Shown here: in pieces, positions 56,461 through 64,000 of the stretch | Layout: each line of letters starts with the position of its first letter | Position numbering within the stretch: position 1 is the first letter of the stretch | From: Hyalella azteca | Taxonomy: Eukaryota > Arthropoda > Malacostraca > Amphipoda > Hyalellidae | Length of the DNA: 64,000 nt | Direction of reading: 5' to 3' | Assembly (NCBI RefSeq): GCF_000764305.2 | Contig: NW_025934628.1 | Location: 125,305-189,304, forward strand | Position numbers and translations under genes: made by a program | Notes under the pieces: generated by a model | The model's input: the letters and a program-made list of their open reading frames with translations, nothing else | What the model was told of the DNA's origin: nothing | Database searches by the model: none

Positions 56461-56790
56461 GGGTAAACGCGTGATATTCCGACACATTAAGGATGCATCG
56501 AGAAATGAAAAACTATAAAAAAAAATGTATGCGTTACGTAAGTTCTGTTGCCTTCACTGGCTTCACATGACTCTCAAAACACTTCACTACTCATCAGCAA
56601 TGATGAAACGTCACAAAATGTTGCCGTATTTATTAAAAAGCCTTTAGAATGGAAACCTACCAAATCCCTATATTCCGTCACTTTGTGTGGCAACATCCTA
56701 ACGCATGGAACTAAAACAAAGCTTAATATAAAGGAAAAGCTGGAGAGGTGACGGAATTACCTACGATGTCGGAATATACCACGTTTACCC
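56461..56790. mobile_element. TA-flanked MITE (330 bp)
   Basis: GGGTAAACGCGTGATATTCC and (complement) GGGTAAACGTGGTATATTCC begin an imperfect inversion of about 25 bases that runs on to CGACA. TA lies at 56459-56460 and 56791-56792, the Tc1/mariner target. An open frame of 67 codons inside is unrecognised. Confidence 0.75.
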
Positions 56791-57049
56791 TACTGACATA
56801 GGCCTACTAGCAAAATAGTTTATTTAGTTTGTTATTTTTGAAGCTGGACCTGAAAGCCTGTAGGCTAAGTGGAATCATGATTTAGCCAATCACCATTTTG
56901 AAAAATTTGGGTAGAAAAAACTTGTAAATAAGACAATAATGGCTTTTTTTTGGTCAATTTCACTCATATTTTGATCTTTGCCTTATATATTTTATAATAT
57001 ATCAATGATAAATGGCACATTTTTTACTGCAAATTAAAAAAAATTGTCC

Positions 57050-57760
57050 TAAAGCAATATTTTTCTGCCCTTAATTTTCCAGAAATTGTGGTGGTGCTCC
57101 AATAACTGCTATAAACTTGCCACCAATTGTGTTGTCCGTTATTATACAGTCCAGATACTGGAGAATCCTTTTGGCTGTGACCTTCTTGGACACCTTGATC
57201 ACCTGCATGGTCAAGGTCATTAGTCTGTAATTTTAGGATGTCTCACAGTACTCATTTGTGAATTTGCATTATCAGTTCCCCTTTGAGGCCTTCAGGAATA
57301 GTTCCCTCCGTCAATGAGGCTTACAGAGCATTGTGAGCGTGGCCTTCAGCACTCTTGACACACTTCTTCCTTGACACTTTACCAACATTATCAATACTTT
57401 TTGTGGCAACAAGTTGCCCCAACAGCAACAATGCTGGAACACTAATGGATCCTAGAGCTGGAAACCTTGGCAGCTCTTTGATGCTTCTATCCATATCTTT
57501 TTGTCAAACTTAATGTTTTCCAACCTTTTCTCCTTGCCTTCTTCATTAAAGCTTCTCAAGGACTTCAAATTCATTTCCTTATCTTCAATAGCCTGGGTTA
57601 TTGAATATTGATGCCAACTGCACTCCCAGCAACTCATATGTGCCCTGGTCATCTCCAGCAAGGACATCATTATCCAGCAGTGGGCCCACTGTTGTTTATT
57701 TTTGCCTTGAGGACATTTGAATATATCATTTTTGTTTTCTGATGATCCTAATTACTTACT
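57050..57760 (-). pseudogene. Decayed LINE polymerase, N-terminal part
   Basis: In broken minus frames: VGPLLDNDVLAGDDQGT, LASIFNNPGY, ENIKFDKK and LTEGTIPEGLKG. This order matches the stretch before the polymerase in the LINE group seen at 5040-6745 (GPL-D-DG, FASVF, P-DWK). Many stops. Confidence 0.5.
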
Positions 57761-58031
57761 CCTTACAGCTGGTTCCTCTGTCAAATGTAAATCCCATAAT
57801 CTGCATTTGATTTCTTTGTGAAGATCTACTGTTCTCTGTCTCCTCCAATCAGTAAAAGATTTGGCATTTGGTTGTTGATTTTCCCACAATTTCTCATCAG
57901 AATTTGTTGGTCTCTCTAAATGCTACAAACTTGAGAACCAATTCTTCTTGGGGTTTGATCTACACACACCTGTGCTGTTTTCTCACTTATTTATGATTAA
58001 ATTTCCCCTGCATTCCTCTCTCTCAAAACTC

Positions 58032-58440
58032 TTATCTTGTCAATTTTGATGCACTCATCATCAATTTTGTGGGCATCTTGGTGTGTGAACATAGTTTGAT
58101 GCACTCATCTTCCATAGATCCAGATCTATGCAGCTCTCGGTGGACTGTCTTTATGGAAACTGGGTTCTGTATGTGTCCATTAAAGTCTGCAGTAATTTTA
58201 ATAGCTGTTTTTAATTGATTAATCCTCACAATTCGACTTAGGTAATGACGGCCTCTCTCCAACAACTTTAACTTTTGGCCAAACCTATGCTTTGCTGAGG
58301 ACGTTTTTCCTCCTCTTTCAAAAGCAGTCATTAAGTTTCTGATGTAAGAAATGTCAAACATTTGGGAAGTTTCTGTCACACTAGCATCTGCCATATATGG
58401 GCACCTACAATTTGGCCCTTTGAAAGTCAAGGAGGCTTGC
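58032..58440 (-). pseudogene. Tc1-like transposase N-terminal fragment
   Basis: The frame has KLKLLERGRHYLSRIVRINQ then LKTAIKITADFNGHIQNPVS and IKTVHRELHRSG. This is the second helix-turn-helix of Tc1 transposases (ST-TVRRELH signature). The catalytic DDE part is missing. Confidence 0.75.
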
Positions 58441-58819
58441 TATAGGTTATAAGTTAGGTATAGATAGAAAAATTTATTAAAAATATCTGCAAGGATAAAA
58501 TATCAATTAACAGCAGCAATAAACAATAAACCATGAAAATATGTTGCATTTCATTGATGATAACTTATTCAAAAATTATGTTGTAAAAATTCAGGTGTTT
58601 TTCTTATTATATAGGTATGGTATATATGTGTATTAAGCATGGTTATCAGCAAGAAATAATTATTTCAGTTTGATGAACAGTCACTGTTTTATATTCCAGG
58701 CATATTCTACAGATTACTAAACCAAACAGTTATGAGTAAACATTTATAGTACTTAAGAGAGCTTAAGTAAGTTATTTTATGTTAATTTTTACAATACTTA
58801 AGCACTGAAAGTTGTAGTC
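58441..58819. other. Upstream region of the receptor gene
   Basis: AT-rich; no clear core promoter. The ATG at 58820 is the first in frame after local stops. Confidence 0.4.
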
Positions 58820-61800
58820 ATGTCTGACTGCTGCATCAAGTGGTGGGGAGTATTATTATGGTTTGTCTGGGTTCTCATGGTGGCAGCGCAGTTCAAACAC
58901 CATGAGCTTGATGAGTTTGATCAAGTGGAGGCTCTATACCACAGCATTACTCCTGAAAACTGCCACATTAAACCAAGAGTAAGTAATAATTGCACTTATA
59001 ATATCAAATTTTGAAGTTATTTTGTAAGTGAAATAGCTTTATTGAGGATTCATTTCCATTTTGATAACATACTTTTTTATATTTCTCAACAATTTACATT
59101 CTCCTGGAAATTATCTGGTGAAAATTCATAAATTTTGTTGCTTAGATTCAAGGAAGCACAACTGTTTGATTTTGGTTCCAATACATGTGTATGTGTGGTT
59201 GTATTAAGGAAATATAATAGATGATTGTAATTACATTGATGTAGGTATTGGGGTGAATACTAGCAAATCTTTACTATTCATTGTAAAATTTTAGTTCCTA
59301 ACTCTTGCAAAACTGGTTAGCTACTCTTGACAGAACATTGTTCCTTGAGTGGAATTTTTTATTTATTTATATATTATTGTGAAGCCTTTGAATGGAATGA
59401 TAAGCAGGCTCACTCATGACCATATTATGATATTTAATTCAATACCAATTTATTCATTGATTTCAAAATTCTTTTTTCTGATGCCCACAACCAACTGGTA
59501 GTACAGAAGATTTGCTAGTTATGACTCTGAATTATTAACATTATTGCTTGACAATTTTATATGATAGATCATAATTAATATTCATGCTACATATTTCGTT
59601 TTATGTCATGCATATTTGTAAAGCGTTTTTCAATAAGTGACTTACATTAGTTTCTAAACTTTGATCAATTTGGTTTAATATACAATACATTATATATGGT
59701 AATGAAGAAAACGTGTTACAAAAATAATGCTCAGGATTTTATGCCTTTGGATATATTTTATTTATGATATGCCAATTTTTATGTCTGAAACTAATTGGAA
59801 CTTTCACAGAGCAACTTGTTCCTGCCGGTGGACACAGTCTCTCACATCCCCGACATCCAGGATGTGAACATCAACCCAGTCTTCCCTAACAGGACAGGAC
59901 TCCTGCACCTGCACAACATGGCCCATGCCAGAGCTTTCTTTTACTCCTATATCCTGCAGACCAGATTCAAGAGACCTCCTCCTGGTAAATATCCTGTATA
60001 CCAGTTTCAAATTCCATTAATTTTTCTTGTTTAGGAATTGAAATAAGTTTCTGCAAGAGATTTCCGGTGGACGTCAATTTCATTTTGTCAAGGACTATTC
60101 TTCCTTCCAAGTTAAGGGTAAATCTGAAGGCTCTCAAGGTGATGATAAATATCAACTGGATATAGCTATAAAATTATATTTATATATCTGATGAAAATAT
60201 AATTTCCTGGAATTATAATGATGAAATACCTTGCATCTCATAATGATTGATTGAATTTTGCCTTAATAAATGGAAAAATTATTTGCATATTAAACTTCCT
60301 TTAAATATTCTTAACGGCTTCATGGTTGGCTTAAGCACTCATTTATGCATAGTAGAGAAATGGTAAAATGAACCTCAAATGCACACAAAACTTTTAAAAT
60401 CTCATCCATGTTCTTCTTGAAATGGATTTAACTACAGAAACGTAGTTTTATTACTTGTTTAATTTGTGTTGTGAACGATGGAAAACTGCCATTCCCAAAG
60501 TTACATTCTATTTTCATTTTGCTTTGTAGGATTTTGAATTCATCACCCTGTGAATAACTTCTAATTACAAGGTAGCACACATTTTTTTGTCGCGTCATAT
60601 ACATTGCGTTAGGACCTTTGAACTGCCAACTGCTGTTGGTCTTGTTGTTGTTGTAGTACTTGTTGTTGTTGTAGTAGTGCTGGTCTTGATTGGCGCTAGC
60701 GGTGGCGGCAGCAGCCAGTTGATTGCCTGCTGTCAGCCTGAATGTTCGCGTTTGGAGACCTGTCTGTACCTAAGCTGTCTAGTTCGGAGAGCTGTCTGTA
60801 CCTGAATGGTCTAGTTCAGAGAGCTGTCTGTACCTAAGCTGTCTAGTTCGGAGAGCTGTCTGTTCCTGAACGTTCTAGTTTGGAGAGCTGTCTGTACCTG
60901 AATGGTCTAGTTCAGAGAGCTGTCTGTACCTAAGCAGCACTGTTGCAGCCAAGTCTGCCAGTGGCGACCGTTAATTAATGCTGACAATTGTTACTGTGTG
61001 CAACACTTCACTTCATGCAATTCAAAGTGTCTTGTGACTTGCCGAGCTCATCAATTTCAACCGGTGAATGTCATTTTAATTGAAGTTTGTTGAAATATTT
61101 TACCAAGTGCATATTACAATTTTAACAAAAGTTATATAAATTTAACTATTTTAAGCATTGTCTATTTTGATTTTAATCATTCGTCATTGAAACCGCCAAG
61201 GACACGTGAGCCGTTGAATAGGTTTCTCTCAGATTTTGACTAGTGGGTATAAATGAGACATAGCTTAAATTAAGTAGCACAATCGCCTCAAATTTTCATA
61301 CTTGTCCTGTTGATTTAACTGTAAATGTTCGATCGTATCCTGGCCCAAAGCTGTAGTAGGTAAACTAAGAGACTTTCCTTTTTATTCAACTGGGTGATTT
61401 ATCACCCGTTTTATTCAACAGTGTGATAAATCTTGCTTAACTGCAAGAGTTCTGCATGGTTTAATTTTTTCAATAAAAATTTGCCTCATTATTCTTCTCC
61501 ACAGCAAATGAGTCCGAAAATGCATACGAGTTGGACCCTGGGTTCATGTACTACTTCCTAAGCTGCGTGGCTGACGTTGCTGCAAACCCCAAAATCAACT
61601 CATCAGCCATATACTTCCAGCCTAACATGGCCTACACATCGTCGTACTCTGGCTTCTACAACAAAACTATGCCACTGTTTGCTCCCAGAGCTTTCAGGTC
61701 AGTGGATTCTTTTTGATTCCACCCAAGATTCCAACTATTTGTGATCAATTATTTTGTGCTCTACAGTTGGCTAGATTTTGATTCTATATAAATTTTTTAG

Positions 61801-64000
61801 TGGTTTTACATAAATTTTCAAAATGTGTTCTTCAGTAATGATGTTATTGAATCATTTGAAGTTTTTTATGTCGTCCCTCTTGTATTTGGGTACCTATTAA
61901 AAATAAAAATGGGCTGCAATGTTGTTTTTCAAAGATTTTTTTTTTATTTTCAGGATGGACGACTTCAATGATCCAGTACACATGGAAAGAACTTCTACGT
62001 TGAATTTCTTTCAAGTAAGATTTTCCTTTATTAAACATGGTACATTAATTAGAAATTCTGTGTTGTTTCTAGAAAGGCACATTTGTTTTGACAAAACCTA
62101 CCTAATGAATGTGATGAACAATTGTACTATCTATTTTTTTTAGAAGAAGATTGTAGCACGTTACTAATATTGATTTAATATTTAGTATTTTTCTTCTACA
62201 TTTTAATTTTGGATAGTAATCTAGCTACCTCAATATTGCCGTGTTATTAACACAAGTGTTGCTTTGAAACTTAGGTCGATGACTTGGGCGCCATCTTGCC
62301 ATCAGGAGAGACTAGTAAGAACTACACACTGGAGGACTACTTCATTAATGAGTGGTTAGTGGATACTTCATTAATGAGTGGTTAGTGGATACTTCATTAA
62401 TGAGTGGTTAGTGGTAATGCTGGTCATGCAAGTATGAGTTGTTTGTTGAGTGTTGCTAGCCTTTGAAATGCACTTAATAGTTCTATATGTATATTCCAAT
62501 TATAGTTAAATCAACTTTATTTTGGTACAATAGAAGATAATAGATTTGTTCAATAATTCTATTATAATGAAAAGTAGGTTTGATACAGGGGCTTGTTTTG
62601 ACCCTAGAATTATTGTCTTTTGATATTATGACTGAATATTCAGTTGGAAGACTTAGCAAATTTATTATTATTATTAGCCATGCTAGTAATGCGCCTCATC
62701 AACAAATTTCAGGTATTACTCCTGGCTCCCTCACACCAACCAGCGGCAGGACGGCATCACCACTTTCCAGGTTTGCTGCTGTGATCTTTAATTAGAAATG
62801 TTAATTACAGTAATTATGATGCTGAGAAATATTCATCTTTTTGAGATATGTTTTACTTACATGGCAGATTTGCAGACTGTAATTTCTGTATATTGATACG
62901 AGATACATGGCTGGATACTGCTGAGGTCTTTTTCATGTTCTCTATGCCTCAGTCTTAGTAATGAGTGTGACAAAATTCTTTGTTATGGGTTACGTTTTCA
63001 CTTGTTGGTGCAAATTGGTATCTGCGTTCATTGATCCAAATTCTATAATTTTTTTCATGACACCAACCCCATGTCTTCTCTATCTATCGAGTTTTAATGT
63101 TGCTCCATCTGTCAAACATTCACCTATTAGCATTTTCAATTTGGTTGAACTTCAATCCTAAGTAGGAAGGACATCAATTTAATGAGAAATCGATGTTGCC
63201 ATGTATGTTCACTAGACTAATTAGTCTCAGATTTGTCCTACTGGGTCTGATATATTTAGTTAAATATATTTTTAACTTGAGAATAATGCTATACTTACTA
63301 GTAATGATAAAAAAATATTACTTACACTCACAAACATTGCTTTGTATAGTGAAGGCTGGAAATACAATACCGTATCCAGGGTATTTTCAAGGCACATGTT
63401 TTCACAGAAGTTAAACATATTAAATTATACCATATGGTCATTATATTTTCTTTTCTATAAAATTATAATTCTACAGGAATGAACATGTGTGCTTTATCAA
63501 CCTAATGCTAAAGCCTCCACAATGTTGTGATTCAGGTGAAGATTCGCTACGCAAACAACACAAATGAGACGTACGTGTTCCATGGCCCCAATGCTGCTGA
63601 TGAAAAACCTGGCCCCGTGAAGTTCAACCGTCCGTATTACGACTGTGGCCGCAGCAACAAGTGGAGCGTGCCTGCCGTGTCACCTATTGGTTAGTTCTGC
63701 TAATAATGTGACTCCAGGTCCATCTAATAATGCAACTCGAAGATGAACCTGGAACGGTTATTTTTACACTGTAATATGTTTAGTAAATTGTAAAATCTCC
63801 AACGAGTGTTAAATTAAATTTCACAGACCTAATAGATATTGAATATGGATTAACTGTTAAGTTTCTGATCTTGGAAATTTTTACTCCTTGCCATCGTGTA
63901 GCTAAATGGACTAATCTGCTGTATTTCGCCATTATGCTGAATTATTGACCTGTGAATCTCTTTATTCAGCCGACCTGTACCACCGACACACCGCTTTCCG
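58820..64000 (+). CDS. GPR158/CG31760-type orphan receptor, N-terminal part (open at window end)
   Basis: Eight exons so far: 58820-58978, 59810-59984, 61505-61697, 61954-62014, 62275-62354, 62713-62770, 63536-63689 and 63970 onward, all in phase. The start has a hydrophobic signal segment (WWGVLLWFVWVLMVAAQ). The rest is an extracellular domain with several N-glycosylation sites (NRT, NES, NSS, NKT, NYT, NNT, NET). Motifs NAYELDPGFMYYFLSCVADV, PLFAPRAFRMDDFNDPVHME, VKIRYANNTNETYVFHGPN and RPYYDCGRSNKWSVPAVSPI resemble the Cache-like ectodomain of Drosophila CG31760 and the class C receptors GPR158/GPR179. The seven-helix part lies beyond the window. Function is inferred from resemblance. The exon 5 donor is tandemly repeated. 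Confidence 0.75.
60635..60940 (+). repeat. (GTTGTT)n tract and GAGCTGTCTGTACCT repeat in receptor intron 2
   Basis: A GTT/GTA run at 60635-60690 is followed by six copies of AGAGCTGTCTGTACCT(G/A)A at about 30-base steps, 60755-60940. Confidence 0.8.
62339..62416 (+). repeat. 26-bp array over receptor exon 5 donor, three copies
   Basis: A unit beginning ACTTCATTAATGAGTG then GTTAGTGGAT starts at 62339, 62365 and 62391. The real donor is at 62354/62355; two identical donors follow at +26 and +52. 26 is 2 mod 3, so later donors shift frame. Confidence 0.9.

Overview
This is a eukaryotic genomic window: coding regions are split by GT-AG introns, the background is AT-rich, and most non-genic DNA is transposon debris. 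Protein content (a Tret1-type sugar transporter, a CG31760-type receptor, Penelope-like elements, tRNA-headed SINEs) points to an arthropod. A crustacean is my guess; that last step is inference. I rebuilt the genes by following reading phase across splice sites, and five of the six models keep frame from start to stop.

Layout. 1-2.8 kb holds a hAT-like end and SINEs. 2.8-4.1 kb holds a small unrecognised three-exon gene (minus, 123 aa). 5.0-6.75 kb is a decayed LINE cut by an LTR with a tRNA-Lys primer site. 9.1-16.2 kb is a nine-exon SLC2/Tret1-like transporter (plus, 498 aa). 17.0-29.3 kb is a fourteen-exon MRE11 (minus, 644 aa), convergent with the transporter. 29.7-34.8 kb is mobile DNA: LINE scraps, an inverted Penelope-like element and a TTAA-flanked element. 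36.2-42.5 kb is a ten-exon isovaleryl-CoA dehydrogenase (plus, 406 aa). 45.2-50.2 kb is a four-exon CIR1 (plus, 387 aa). 51-58.4 kb is again mobile DNA: a LINE, a 1.86-kb hAT foldback with a nested element, a TA-flanked MITE and a Tc1 fragment. From 58.8 kb to the window end runs the 5' part of a GPR158/CG31760-type receptor (plus, eight exons, open at the end).

The genes are unrelated housekeeping or signalling genes with no shared pathway: sugar transport, DNA break repair, leucine catabolism, Notch-linked corepression/splicing, and a receptor.

The most striking signal crosses genes. In the transporter, MRE11, IVD and the receptor, tandem repeats of 26 to about 270 bp sit exactly over exon edges. 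They copy the splice site plus some coding sequence, giving ladders of decoy donors or acceptors. I count about ten such edges, with different unit sequences and lengths. CIR1 shows none. One MRE11 array is a multiple of three and stays open, so a decoy donor could add 40 residues in frame. A second theme is a roughly 150-bp foldback element with a perfect 16-bp palindrome, present at least seven times, mostly in introns.
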